NCBI GenBank assembly: GCA_037501455.1
Contig: CM074861.1
Location: 35,790,001-35,854,000 of the forward strand
Length of the DNA: 64,000 bases
Direction of reading: 5' to 3'
Source: Lantana camara
Lineage: Eukaryota > Streptophyta > Magnoliopsida > Lamiales > Verbenaceae
Of the stretch, positions 9,576 through 22,222 are shown one piece after another. The first letter of the stretch is position 1; each line of letters opens with the position of its first letter. The position numbers were made by a program, and so were the translations under genes. The notes beneath the pieces are model-generated. The model saw nothing but the letters and a program-made list of their open reading frames with translations. It ran no database searches and had not been told where the DNA came from.

Positions 9576-11296
9576 TCAAAGCCATTCTAAAGCTACTCTA
9601 AGTCCCATCTTCTGAAGATGACCTTGGAAAGCTTCTCGACTAAGGGGTTTAGTAAGTGGATCTGCCACGTTCTCTGCTGATGTGACCCTCTCAATTAGCA
9701 CATCTCCTCTTTTGATAATATCACGGATTAGGTGATATTTCCTCATAATGTGCTTGGTCCGTTGGTGAGATCTTGGTTCTCTTGCTTGAGCAACCGCCCC
9801 AGTGTTGTCACAAAACACAGTAATGGGGTCTTTCATGCTAGGAACAACATTCAACTCTTGAATGAAGTTTCTAATCCAAACACCTTCCTTCGCTGCATCA
9901 TTTGCAGCTAAGTATTCGGCCTCAGTGGTCGAATCTGCAGTGGTAGTTTGCTTGGAACTCTTCCAACTCACTGCTCCACCGTTTAGGCAGAAAATGTATC
10001 CTGACATTGACTTAAAATCATCTAAGTCAGATGCAAAGCTTGCATCGCAGTATCCTTCGACAGTAAGATCTTTCTGACCTCCGTAAACTAAGAATAAATC
10101 TTTAGTACTTTTCAAGTACTTAAGAATATTCTTCACGGCAGCCCAGTGACCATCTCCAGGGTCAGATTGGAAACGACTTGTTACACTAAGTACATAAGCC
10201 ACATCCGGTCGAGTACATAACATTGCATACATTATGCTACCTATTGCTGATGCATAAGGTGTATGAGTCATTCTTTCCTTCTCAAGGTTAGTCTTAGGAC
10301 ACATCTTCTTTGAAAGACATGTTCCTACACTCATAGGAAGGTTCTTAACCTTTGCTGACTCCATATTGAATCTCTTCAATACTTTGTCAATGTACATCGA
10401 CTGTGATAGTCCTATTAACCTTCTAGATCTATCTCTATAGATTTTGATTCCAAGGATATAGGACGCATCACCAAGATCTTTCATCTCGAATTGGTTCGAT
10501 AACCATAACTTAGTCACTTTCATGTCATCCTTCGAATTCCCAATAAGAAGGATGTCATCAACATAAAGTACTAAGAATTGCACTGAGGTCTCCAATTCCT
10601 TTCTATACACACATGATTCATTCGAAATTTGGATGAAGCCAAACGCTTTGACTGATTCATCAAATCGAATGTTCCAATTCCTAGAAGCCTGTTTCAATCC
10701 ATAGATTGATCTTTGGAGTTTGCAAACCTTTTGCTCACTCCCACTGAATGTGAAACCTATGGGTTGCTCCATATAAATGTCTTTGTCAATGTCACCATTG
10801 AGAAAGGCAGTTTTCACATCCATTTGCCATATCTCATAGCCATAATATGCAGCAATGGCAAGCATGATCCGAATAGACTTTTGCATTGCAACTGGTGAAA
10901 AGGTTTCGTCAAAGTCCACGCCGGGTCTCTGAGTGAATCCTTTTGCAACTAGTCTTGCTTTGTAGGCTGCAATGCTTCCATCAACTCCAAGCTTTCTCTT
11001 AAAGATCCATTTGCAACCTATGGGTTTGACCCCATCAGGCAAATCTACCAAGGTCCAAACTTGGTTGGAGTTCATGGAATCCATTTCGGATTTCATGGCT
11101 TCTATCCACTGTTCAGAGTCAGAATCTGAAAGTGCCTCCTCATATGTTGAAGGATCATTATCCTTTTGAGAGATTTCATGGAAGAATCCATACCATCTCT
11201 CCGGCTGTCTAGGATTGCGTTCAGAACGCCTTAGAGGAGGATTTTCATGTGTATCGAAATTCGTGATTGGTTGTAGTTGATCAGAGTGGGACGTTT
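9576..11296 (-). pseudogene. Copia pol 3' part: reverse transcriptase and RNase H (copy 2)
   Basis: This is nearly identical to 1477-3197 and includes YVDDILLIG and ADPLTKPL. The visible amino-acid change is ALSVT to VLSVT (a G-to-A difference at 10192). It is separated from its integrase by a 1-bp deletion near 11296: copy 1 reads GACGTTTCTTCAG and copy 2 GACGTTTTTCAG. Downstream of the shift the frame is open, and the first Met after it is at 11096. Confidence 0.88.
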
Positions 11297-12124
11297 TTCA
11301 GTGGGTGGTATGGGGTCACTTTGAACTTCTTCAAATTCTATGATCTTGCCTTGCTTTTCTTTAAGGAACGGTTCCTCCAGAAAAGTAGCATTTCTGGAAA
11401 CAAACACATTTTGCTCAGATTGATCATAGAAGTAGTATCCTATGGATTCCTTAGGATAACCTACAAAGTAGCATAAGTTAGAACGAGATTCTAACTTATC
11501 TCCCACTGTCCTCTTCACGTAAGCAGGACAACCCCAAATTCTTAAGTAAGAATAACTAGGGATTTTACCATGCCACATTTCATAGGGCGTTTTAGGGACT
11601 GACTTAGAGGGAACTAGATTCAAAATTTTTGCTGCACTTTCTGGGGCATAACCCCAGAAAGAAGGTGGTAAGTCAGTGAAACTCATCATGGAACGAACCA
11701 TATCAAGTAGGGTTCGATTCCTTCTCTCAGAAACTCCATTAAGCTGAGGAGTTCCCGGAGGAGTCCACTGAGAGATAATCCCATTATCCTTGAGATGATT
11801 AAGGAATTCTTCACTAAGATATTCGCCTCCTCGATCAGATCGAAGTGCTTTGATCTTGTGACCAGTTTGGTTCTCAACCTCCTTTTGAAATTCTAAGAAT
11901 TTCTCAAAAGCTTCAGATTTATACTTCATTAAGTATACATAACCATACCGACTAAAGTCATCAGTAAAGGTTATGAAGTACTGATGATTGTTTCTAGTGC
12001 TTACACTAAGCGGTCCACAAACATCAGTATGGATCAAATCCAAAACCTTAGTGGCACGTTCCATAGTTCCTTTAAAAGGGACTTTGGACATTTTTCCTTT
12101 GAGACAGGATTCGCAAGAAGTTAA
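11231..12124 (-). pseudogene. Copia pol 5' part: integrase (copy 2)
   Basis: The integrase core is intact (HTDVCGP, RSDRGGEY, NGVSERRNRT). After the 1-bp deletion near 11296 the frame runs into about 20 unrelated residues and stops. The product would be integrase without reverse transcriptase. The upstream boundary is the in-frame TAG at 12125-12127, the same stop as in copy 1. Confidence 0.87.
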
Positions 12125-12820
12125 CTATTTGAGATCTTTTTCAGAGAATGATCCTAAAGTGTTTATCTTGCTAATTCTGTTCTTGGAAATGTGTCCTAAT
12201 CTAGCGTGCCATAAGGGAGCTGAAACTTTATCATCTCTCTTACGCTTCGTTTCTCGTTGTATATTCATAATATTGATATTTTGAGTTAGGTAAAGTCCAT
12301 TACTTAGAGTACCGATATGAACGGAAGAGTTGTTCCGTTTGATAAAATATTTACCATTCTTAATATAAGTTTCATATCCTTCACAATCTAATATTAGAAC
12401 TGAAATTATATTACGAATAATGCTCGGTACATAAAGGACTTTATTTAATACTAACTCAAAACTACCTAAATCTAATCTAATTGTGCCTAAAGCTCGAGCT
12501 TCAACGTTTGAGCCATCGCCGATCTTCAAGACACATTCTCCTTCTTTTAGTTGTTGAACATCACTTAGCATCTGTACATCATTACAGATATGAGTTCCAC
12601 AACCGGTATCAAGTACCCAAGAACTAGAATTAATAGACAGATTTACTTCAACGAGAAAGATACCTTTCTTTAGAGTAGCCTTGTACTCTGGGCAGTTTCT
12701 CCTCCAATGTCCCGCTTTGCCACAATGGAAGCAAACATCCTCTTTCTGATCACGCTTCTTCTTTTGGGCCTTCCCCTTCGAAATGCCACCAGTGGGCCTA
12801 AGGGGTTTCTTCTTCTTCTT
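12125..12820 (-). CDS. Copia zinc knuckle and protease segment (copy 2)
   Basis: This is the counterpart of 4027-4722, with the same CCHC knuckle, the same LDTG protease motif and the same flanking stops (TAA at 12821-12823, TAG at 12125-12127). One substitution (SVPI to SVLI) is visible. It is expressed only if the stops are bypassed. Confidence 0.84.
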   Translation of the reverse strand, partial: KKKKKPLRPTGGISKGKAQKKKRDQKEDVCFHCGKAGHWRRNCPEYKATLKKGIFLVEVNLSINSSSWVLDTGCGTHICNDVQMLSDVQQLKEGECVLKIGDGSNVEARALGTIRLDLGSFELVLNKVLYVPSIIRNIISVLILDCEGYETYIKNGKYFIKRNNSSVHIGTLSNGLYLTQNINIMNIQRETKRKRDDKVSAPLWHARLGHISKNRISKINTLGSFSEKDLK

Positions 12821-13495
12821 TTAGGCTTTCTTACCCTTACCTTTAGAAGGCCCAGAAGAGGAAGATGGAGCATTCACCATCAAAACCTTATTGTCCTTCT
12901 TGATCGTGCTTTCAGCAGTCACAAGCTGACTAATCAGCTCAGCTATAGTAGCACCAGCATGATTCATGTTGAAGTTAAGGACAAATGGGTTGAATGACGG
13001 TGGGAGCGAAGCTAGCAACAAATCTACTGAAAGCTCATCTTTTAGTGGCATGTCCATGGAAGCAAGTTTCTCAGTAAGGGCAAGAAACTTGAGTCCATAT
13101 TCATGGACACTTGAACCTTCCCTCATTCTCAAGTGGAACAATTCCTTTGAAGTGTTATACCTTGTAACACGTTCATGAGGGCGGTAAAGTTGCTCTAAGT
13201 GGTCGTAAATCTCCCAAGCAAATTCCATGGCCTCATGTTGCCTTTGCAAGTCCGGAGACATGTTAGCCAACATAAGGCAACGGGCTTGGAGATTATCATC
13301 CTTCCACTTCTGAATCGCATCCCGCTCGGCCCGAGTGGGAGCTTCCCCTTCGGGACTAGGCTCCCCTTCGAAGAGAACATAAGTTCTCTTCTCAGAATCT
13401 AAAATTATTTTTAGATTCCTCAGCCAATCAGAATAGTTGGGACCAGTCAACTTGTTTGACTCGAGGATCGATACAAGAGGGTTTTTGGTTGCCAT
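12821..13495 (-). CDS. Copia gag, capsid part (copy 2)
   Basis: The 224-residue product appears identical to that of copy 1 at 4723-5397, including the TAA after GKGKKA. Identity across copies argues for recent duplication of the array. It does not by itself show selection on gag. Confidence 0.9.
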   Translation of the reverse strand: MATKNPLVSILESNKLTGPNYSDWLRNLKIILDSEKRTYVLFEGEPSPEGEAPTRAERDAIQKWKDDNLQARCLMLANMSPDLQRQHEAMEFAWEIYDHLEQLYRPHERVTRYNTSKELFHLRMREGSSVHEYGLKFLALTEKLASMDMPLKDELSVDLLLASLPPSFNPFVLNFNMNHAGATIAELISQLVTAESTIKKDNKVLMVNAPSSSSGPSKGKGKKA

Positions 13496-13701
13496 TTCAA
13501 AACACGTAGAGAATCACAGAATCTACGACCTAAATGGTAAATCAGAGAACTAGTGAGCATGCTGAATTATAACGATATACAAAAGATAAGGTCTTTAATC
13601 TAATGTAGCTCCCACTGTTTTTCAAAGATCTAGAATTCCCAAAGATCTAAGAGGAACACGTTTCCCAATGGGTACTAAGATCCTAGGCATTTTACCTCGA
13701 A

Positions 13702-14022
13702 CCCACGACTCGCGGACATTCTAAGTAAGAACCCTAGGTAGGTACAGCTTACCAATTCTAACACCTTTAGAACTCTTAGTAATTGTTTTTGCATCACCTA
13801 TCTTTCAATATGGACCCACGACTCGTGCGACATCCATATTTACTTAGGCGTTAAGCTAGACCCATCAATCATAAGATCATGACCAAAACTTAGTTCGAAC
13901 GACCCACGACTCGCGGACATCGCCCTTGCTAAAATTGACCACGAAATATTGATCATTTAAAATGATCAATTAGGTAACTAAGAACTAATAAGCTCCACTA
14001 GCTATCCCACGACTCGCGGACA
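13702..14022 (-). repeat. Four spaced 17-bp leader repeats (copy 2)
   Basis: This is the same arrangement as 5604-5924: the core TGTCCGCGAGTCGTGGG near 13702, 13903 and 14006, with the variant near 13815. Spacing is unchanged between the array copies. Confidence 0.78.
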
Positions 14023-15313
14023 ATAACTAGCTTTACTTACTAAACTTAAAACCTATTGATGGAATGCTAGGAATTCAATTCAAAATTTGCATCTCGAATT
14101 AAACACCTATTTGTTCGAAATTAGCTTAATATTTAATGGGAATTTTCGAATCAACAGGAGAGTTGTCCGGTTCGACCTCACCAACATATATGTTATCCAA
14201 TTTTATTAGTCTTGATTAATGCAAGTACACTTAAATGCATTTCAAACAAGCACATAAACAGATAACATGTCCTAGCATGATACTAACATGTAATGATCAT
14301 GGGTTCTACCTATCTTATGCGTGATATGTGGGAGCCACTCCACAATCACAAGTTCTAACATACATGCCACATAAACAGTTCAAATCACATAAGGGAAAGC
14401 GGTAACAAAATACGAGCCCTATCTCTATTACATTTAACAATTGAGATTCCCCTCCCTAACATTTTGAGGGGTCTTCACTTATGGCCTTCTTGTTACTTGA
14501 ATGTGGTCCATCTTACTCCATGGGTGCATTGTCTCCAAAATGAAAATAAAACCTCACCACCTATCTCTACTCTCAAATTACAATAAAAAGAAAAAGACAT
14601 AAAGTAGTAAGGCTCAATCTTCATATTGGCCTTAGACAATTACACGGGGCATACCCCGGTCTAAAAAACAGTAATATGGAAAGCCACATAATAAATCACA
14701 TAACAGTACGCACATAAGTGAGGCTCCAACCTCAATTGAAAAACGCAACTATAGGGCTCCAACCCCAATTTAAACCATCCATGTGCATAAATTAAAACCA
14801 TACATAGATCTAAACCCATGATCACCTAACATGCTTTTGCAAGAATTTAAATTTAACCAATAAATTAAAATTCTCGCTTTAAGCTCTAATAGCTTAAAAC
14901 ACGACTTGATGCGAGTCTTATTTATAAAAGTTTTCAATAAATCCCAAATTACCAAAACAAATAAAATTCCAATTAATTTTTGAAAATTAATAATTTTATC
15001 AAGATGTATTTTCCCAAAATATAAACCGTTTCAATTTCTCAAAAATCCCAATTTTAAGTTTTATTCAAAAATTAAAATAAATATTCAAAAATAAAATTTT
15101 AAAATTAAAATGAAATTGGGACTGGATTGCACGAAACACGAAAAGGCCGGATCGCGAAAACGGGACCCGTACGTGGAGAAGACCGCACGCACGCGGCGCG
15201 CGCGACAGGTGCGCACAGCGCGCGGCCAAGGTCGCGCGAGTGCGCGCGCTGCTTTCCCGCAAGCATGCGGGCGGGGTGGGCGGCCAGTCTCGGCCGCCCT
15301 GGAAGGGCGCGCC

Positions 15314-17263
15314 TGTTAGGAATAGTGCCCTAGAAAGCCGATTGTATATCCGCTTTGTACTTTTCCTTATTGTAATCACAGACAATCTTTGAATAAAATA
15401 ACGAATTGAGGCAACACTTCTTTATATGCTCTTGTTTGGTATGCGTTTACTTTTGCTGTGCATGTATGAGAACTCCCCTAATCCTGATGACTTTTAGGAC
15501 TCTACCATTTAGGTGAAATGGTTCATGAAACGAGCCCTATATCACATAAGTCATGATTAGTAAAATACTCCAAGCCGATGAGTCCTACAGACAGTGGGAG
15601 TGTCAACCTGACTCCTCTAAGGCTTGCTTGTGGGATCACGCCCTTAAGAAGGACCACCTTGTTTCATGGAGGTGCAAAGTGTATAGTTAATACGTGCGTG
15701 ATACATGAGGGTGCTTACTTTAATAAGTAAGTTCACTGAGGTGCCCCGTGTGAGAACATTCCTAAATGGGAAAGGAAGTTTCTATTTCAGGAAATGGAAA
15801 CTTCCAGATTAGGAAATATCTCACGAGTCATTGATGTGATTAATTGATCCTTAGACTTGAGGTTCCTTGTCACTTTATGAGTTAACTCTGTAGTCTTAGG
15901 TATAAGCTTTAAAGGGTGTCGCCTTAGACAACTGATTCAAGGCTTATGCTGGGGCTGCACAAGTGATTCATGAAAGTGAATGAGAATCAAGAAAGGACCT
16001 ACACTTGCATTTGCAAGGTGATCTCTTATTGTGTGAGTCATTCATATGCCATATGGAGTCCTTGGCCAAGGCAGTAGATCAAGACATCAAGAAAAGGGTT
16101 TCTTGGATTGAGATCAAATGGATATGAAATGCACTTAGCTTTAAGACCGGATTATTAGGGTTCTGATTATTCCCTTGCCCTAGATCTTGGTTGAGAGATA
16201 GTAAGTAGGAGGATTGTATCTCACATGAATCAATGACTTAAAGGTTCTGTCGAATCCGAACATTCCAATTCAGCTAGGGGTTAAACACCTGTTGCTAGAC
16301 TATGGTCGTTTAATCTGTGGACTGATTAATTAATTAGTGAATTAATTAATTAGGGTCACTGCTAATTGAATTGAGAACCTAGAGGGTCACACACAACAAC
16401 TTGGTTACATGAGTTGAGGCTTGAAAATGATTAAACGAGTTAATCGGACCAAGAGGGTTCCACACGTGTGAATTCACACGTGTGGCTCGCGTGAGTGACA
16501 CGTGTCACTGTGACACGTGTCACACACGTGTGATAATATATATATATATATTAAATAATTAATTAGTTAATTATTTAATAGACTTTGGTTTAATTTTGAA
16601 TTAAAAAGAAAGTCTAATTTTGGAGAAAATAATCTAGTTAATTAATTATGAATTAATTAATTAGATAAAAATAAGTTATTTATTTTATAATAAATAAAGT
16701 ATATAAAATTATCCAAAAATAGTTTGGATAATTTTGGGCTCTCTTCAAAGTTGACTAGAATTAGAATTCAAAGTCAAGGTTGGAAAATACTTGATCATCA
16801 AGTAATAGGAGAGAGAGGAACCAAATCCTAGTCCAATAAGGACTAGTTTCGGCCGCCCCTCCCCTTCCTATATATAGGGGAGCTCGAGCTCCCCTTTAGA
16901 GCTAATTGACATTTTCTTGGTTCATGTGTTGAACACCTTCCTTTCTCCAAGATTATATTAAACCCTAGGTTAAGCCTAAACACTAACTAGAGAACTAGCA
17001 TCCTTACTAGTTAGATTGTGATCAAGTTGGTGGACTTTCTCTAGAGACTTCAAGTTAGAAGTTTGAAGATTCGAGCTTTACCAAAGGAGAGGGGATCAAG
17101 CCGCGAGAAGAGCGTTCTTGGGTGGCTTGAAACGCTTCAAGAAAGAATAAAAGAAAAGTAAGTTTTCTATCCTTACGAATTTGGTTACACGATTGCGAGT
17201 TCAAGGTCCTTTTGTTGGGAAAATTTTTTAAATTCCGCTGCTTTCTGATTCTGTTTTCCAACA
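15314..17263 (+). mobile_element. Solo LTR nested in copy 2 leader, opposite orientation
   Basis: It starts TGTTAGGAATAGTGCCC and ends GTTTTCCAACA (1950 bp), flanked by GCGCC at 15309-15313 and again at 17264-17268. In copy 1 the same place (about 7192) reads once without interruption. It belongs to the array's own family but is diverged in places, for example in the sequence before the TATA box near 16840. Only one LTR remains, so the inserted element later lost its interior by LTR-LTR recombination. Confidence 0.95.
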
Positions 17264-17674
17264 GCGCCTAGTGCGGGAGGAGCTGGGCGGCTGGCCGGTC
17301 TGTCCCGGCCAGGCCTGGGCGGTTGCCCTTGCGCACGCCTAGCACAGGCGGGCGGTGCGGGCGAAGCCCGCGCGCGCGACGCCTTCGCGCGCGGGGTTTC
17401 GCGTGTTCGTCGCGATCCGGGTTTTCGTTTCGTGTTTTCGTTCAAAAGCAAAACCAATCCAAGAAATCCAAAAACAGTTTATACAGTTTCAAATCTAAAA
17501 CAGTTTTCAAAAATTAAATTTTGTAAAAACCAATTTTCAGAAACTTTCAGGAAAAAATACAGTTTCGTAATTCAGGCTTTCTAAAACAATTACTAATACT
17601 CAATCGCATCAAGCCTAAGAATTTCTACCAAATTTAGTATAATTGAGACGAATCAGAAACACGATTAACGAGGT

Positions 17675-17687
17675 GGCTCTGATACCA
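17675..17687 (-). other. Primer-binding site, initiator tRNA-Met (copy 2)
   Basis: The minus strand reads TGGTATCAGAGCC two bases from the LTR at 17690, as in copy 1. Confidence 0.92.
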
Positions 17688-17689
17688 CT

Positions 17690-19632
17690 TGTTGGAAAAC
17701 ACGAATCAGAAAGCAGCGGAATTTAAAAAATTTTCCCAACAAAAGGACCTTGAACTCGCAATCGTGTAACCAAATTCGTAAAGATAGAAAACTTACTTTT
17801 CTTTTATTCTTTCTTGAAGCGTTTCAAGCCACCCAAGAACGCTCTTCTCGCGGCTTGATCCCCTCTCCTTTGGTAAAGCTCGAATCTTCAAACTTCTAAC
17901 TTGAAGTCTCTAGAGAAAGTCCACCAACTTGATCACAATCTAACTAGTAAGGATGCTAGTTCTCTAGTTAATGTTTAGGCTTAACCTAGGGTTTAATTTA
18001 ATCTTGGAGAAAGGAAGGTGTTCAACACATGAACCAAGAATTGTCAATTAGCTCCATAAGGAGCTCGAGCTCCCCTATATATAGAGAGAGGTTGCCGATC
18101 CAAATCCTAGTTGGAAAAGGATTTGGTTCCTCTCTCTCCTATTACTTGATCATCAAGTATTTTCCAACTTTGACTTTGAATTCTAATTCTAGTCAACTTT
18201 TAAGAGAGCTAAAAATATCCAAACTATTTTTGGATAATTTTATACTTTATTTATTATAAAAATAAATAACTTATTTTATCTAATTAATTAATTCATAATT
18301 AATTAACTAGATTATTTTCTCCAAAATTAGACTTTCTTTTTAATTCAAAATTAAACCAAAGTCTATTAAATAATTAACTAATTAATTATTTAATATATAT
18401 ATAATATATATATACACACGTGTGTGACACGTGTCACAGTGACACGTGTCACTCACGTGAGCCACACGTGTGATTCCACACGTGTGGAACCCTCTTGGCC
18501 CGATTAACTCGTTTAATCATTTTCAAGCCTCAACTCATGTAACCAAGTTGTTGTGTGTGACCCTCTAGGTTCTCAATTCAATTAGCAGTGACCCCAATTA
18601 ATTAATTCACTAATTAATTAATCAGTCCACAGATTAAACGACCATAGTCTAGCAACAGGTGTTTAACCCCTAGCTGAATTGGAATGTTCGGATTCGACAG
18701 AACCTTTAAGTCATTGATTCATGTGAGATACAATCCTCCTACTTACTATCTCTCAACCAAGATCTAGGGCAAGGGAATAATCAGAACCCTAATAATCCGG
18801 TCTTAAAGCTAAGTGCATTTCATATCCATTTGATCTCAATCCAAGAAACCCTTTTCTTGATGTCTTGATCTACTGCCTTGGCCAAGGACTCCATATGGCA
18901 TATGAATGACTTACACAATAAGAGATCACCTTGCAAATGCAAGTGTAGGTCCTTTCTTGATTCTCATTCACTTTCATGAATCACTTGTGCAGCCCCAGCA
19001 TAAGCCTTGAATCAGTTGTCTAGGGCGACACCCTTTAAAGCTTATACCTAAGACTACAGAGTTAACTCATAAAGTGACAAGGAACCTCAAGTCTAAGGAT
19101 CAATTAATCACATCAATGACTCGTGAGATATTTCCTAATCTGGAAGTTTCCATTTCCTGAAATAGAAACTTCCTTTCCCATTTAGGAATGTTCTCACACG
19201 GGGCACCTCAGTGAACTTACTTATTAAAGTAAGCACCCTCATGTATCACGCACGCATCAACTATACACTTTCCACCTCCATGAAACAAGGTGGTCCTTCT
19301 TAAGGGCGTGATCCCATAAGCAAGCCTTAGAGGAGTCAGGTTGACACTCCCACTGTCTGTAGGACTCATCGGCTTGGAGTATTTTACTAATCATGACTTA
19401 TGTGATGTAGGGCTCGTTTCATGAACCATTTCACCTAAATGGTAGAGTCCTAAAGTCATCAGGATTAGGGGAGTTCTCATACATGCACAGCTAAAGTAAA
19501 CGCATACCAAACAAGAGCATATAAAGAAGTGTTGCCTCAATTCGTTATTTTATTCAAAGATTGTCTGTGATTACAATAAGGAAAAGCACAAAGCGGATAT
19601 ACAATCGGCTTTCTAGGGCACTATTCCTAACA
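17690..19632 (-). repeat. 5' LTR of copia copy 2 (1943 bp)
   Basis: It is bounded by TGTTGG at 17690 and CCTAACA at 19632. It is the same length as the middle LTR and nearly identical to it. G-box array at 18416-18485, TATA box at 18074-18083. It faces the solo LTR at 15314-17263, with 426 bp between them. Confidence 0.94.
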
Positions 19633-20833
19633 TGAGACACGTGTCCTCGTGAGCCACACGTGTGGTTCACACGTGTGGAACCCTCTTGGCCCGATTAACT
19701 CGTTTAATCATTTTAAAGCCTCAACTCATGTAACCAAGTTGTTGTGTGTGACCCTCTAGGTTCTCAATTCAATTAGCAGTGACCCCAATTAATTAATTCA
19801 CTAATTAATTAATCAATTCACAGATTAAACGATCATAGTTTAGCAACAGGTGTTTAACCCCTAACTGAATTGGAATGTTCGGATTCGACAGAACCTTTAA
19901 GTCATTGATTCATGTGAGATACAATCCTCCTACGTACTATTTCTCAACCAAGATCTAGGGTAAGGGAATACTTAGAACCCTAATAATCTGGTATTAAAGC
20001 TAACTGTATTTCATATCCATTTGATCTCAATCCAAGAAATCCTTTTCTTGATGTCTTGATCTACTGCCTTGGCCAAGGACTCCATATGGCATATGAATGA
20101 CTTACACAATAAGAGATCACCTTGCAAATGCAAGTGTAGGTCCTTTCTTGATTCTCATTCACTTTCATGAATCACTTGTGCAGCCCCAGCATAAGCCCTG
20201 AATCAGTTGTCGAAGGCGACACCCTTTAAAGCTTATACCTAAGACTTACAGAGTTAACTCATAAAGTGACATGGAACCTCAAGTCTAAGGATCAATTAAT
20301 CACATCAATGACTCGTGAGATATTTCCTAATCTGGAAGTTTCCATTTCCTGAAATAGAAACTTCCTTTCCCATTTAGGAATGTTCTCACACGGGGCACCT
20401 CAGTGAACTTACTTATTGAAGTAAGCACCCTCATGTATCACACACGTATCATCTATACAATTTGCACCTCCATGAAACAAGGTGGTCCTTCTTAAGGGCG
20501 TGATCCCACAAGCAAGCCTTAGAGGAGTCAGGTTGACACTCCCACTGTCGGTAGGACTCATCGGCTTGGAGTATTTTACTAATCATGACTTATGTGATAT
20601 AGGGCTCGTTTCATGAACCATTTCACCTAAATGGTAGAGTCCTAAAGTCATCAGGATTAGGGGAGTTCTCATACATGCACAGCTAAAGTAAACGCATACC
20701 AAACAAGAGCATATAAAGAAGTGTTTGCCTATGATATTAATCAATCGTATATTATTCAAAGATTGTTTGTGAAACTAGGAAAGTCCCAAAACGGATTATG
20801 ACTAATCGGCTTTGTAGGGCACCATTCCTAACA
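19633..20833 (-). repeat. Diverged LTR fragment of the same copia family
   Basis: This aligns with the last 1.2 kb (in + coordinates) of the array LTRs, from the G-box region to ATTCCTAACA, but with many more differences, including near 20730-20830. It starts abruptly at the end of the previous LTR. The array therefore appears to have inserted into, or recombined with, an older member of its own family. The rest of that LTR should lie left of the window. Confidence 0.88.
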
Positions 20834-22217
20834 GCAACGTGGCTATGTTGTTGTAGGAATCGTCCATGAGACGAGAGACGGAGTCTATGGCGTAGATGAG
20901 GCGTTGTTGGAGGGACCCGAGGTAAAGAAGGAAACAAATCAAATTAATGTGGCGTGAAGGCTGATCTCAAAGCTAAAAACGAGATCTCTAGAGCCTTAAC
21001 ACATTGATTTTGAAGAAAGGATGAGGGAAGGCAACGAGCAACCAATCAAGTGAAATGGCTCGTTTCATTCATTCTGGCATGCCAAAAGGGGGAATTGATG
21101 TAGTCTTGTGCGGAAAAGGCTGTTGTGTTTGATGGTTTTTCAAAAAGAACAACCAAGTGGATCGAGTTTGGTTGAGCAAAGCCAAGGGAAGGACGGATCG
21201 TGCTCGGATTTCTTAAGGAAAGTCACACAAATTTCCTAACAAATGGATTCTGTTGCAAGTGATGGTGAGATTGAGCAGAATTGGTTCGTCGATGGCAAAG
21301 TTGTGCTTGGTAGGCAAGTTCAACAAACGGTGTGTAATCTTAAAACACTCCGGGACAAAGGTATGAGGATGGGGGCTGATTGTCCGAAATCAGAAGTTTT
21401 TTCATAGGGAATGAGCTTAGGGGCAGAAAGTTCAAGTTTGGAACCACGATTAAAGATTGTCCGACGAGGGTGTCGGATTCTTCAAGTGGGGGTGGTTTTT
21501 TACACCTTTGAAAGTTGCCTAGGCTTGACTCGGCGGGTGGACGATTCAAGGTTGCAAGATAAGGCTTGCGTGGTGAAGGATCATTGAATTAAAGTGATTT
21601 GGTGCAACGCAAAGCACGTTGTCCCGATAAAGCTTGGCATGGATGCAAGGAATGTCGGATATTGATGCTTGACGGTTAGGCATCAAGCAAGGGTATGCGC
21701 ATGTGTCGCGCATGGTGTGCACAGAAGTGATTGTTCCGCAAGGGTTGGCTAAGTTGACTACTAAATGTGCAGGTTGTCCCGGAAGGCTTAGGTCGCGGTG
21801 TGCATTATTCCGTAAGGCTGAGATGATGGTGTGCGCACTGCCTGTGCAGGATGGATGCGCGCGCGCGCGCTGCCCACACTGGGCTGGCAGCAACTCAAAT
21901 GTTGGCAGGAACAGTTATTTCAGCGGGAACGGTTACGGGCGAATTCCAGCAGCTCTTAAGGCGCCAAAAATACTCAGACCAAGAGAGCTTTGACTTGGGC
22001 GGTTGGCTGGGATAACCGCCAAGTTAATAGGCTGATTGTGGGGGATTATGGGCAATTTGAGCGGGAAAATTGCCCAGCTTAGAGTACGCTAAAATTCGAA
22101 TTTACCTAGGCGGTTGGGGCTGTCAACTGCACAGTTTTGTAGTCTGTATAGATAGGCAAAGACGTACACGATTTTGAGGGATGAGTATCTCAATAATGTG
22201 TACAAGTGAGGGTGTCC
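20834..22217. other. Unassigned repeat-like sequence, left part
   Basis: I see no credible gene. A polypurine-like tract (CAAAAGGGGGAAT, 21083-21095) followed by TGATGTAG, and a promoter-like end near 22150-22217, suggest the 3' end and LTR of an old retrotransposon, but no matching partner is in the window. The sequence continues at 25315 after the solo LTR. Confidence 0.35.
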
Positions 22218-22222
22218 TTTTG

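Larger units (their letters stand above)
1..19632 (-). mobile_element. Tandem Ty1/copia array (LTR-int-LTR-int-LTR)
   Basis: Two minus-strand copia elements share a middle LTR: LTR 1-1460 (cut by the window edge), internal region 1461-7616, LTR 7617-9559, internal region 9560-17689, LTR 17690-19632. The two complete LTRs are both 1943 bp, start TGTTAGGAATAGTGCCC on the minus strand and end CCAACA. The internal regions carry the same gag-pol frame, primer-binding site and polypurine tract. By eye they differ by only a few substitutions, one frameshift in copy 2, a short GC-rich duplication near 15205 and a nested solo LTR in copy 2. The three-LTR layout is the known product of unequal recombination between LTRs. 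The long LTR and total length of about 10 kb resemble Angela-type copia elements, but I cannot assign a lineage firmly. Confidence 0.93.

Noticed and set aside
21546..21993. ORFs of about 100 codons on both strands
   Set aside because: No recognisable domain, mutually overlapping, in unassigned repeat-like DNA.
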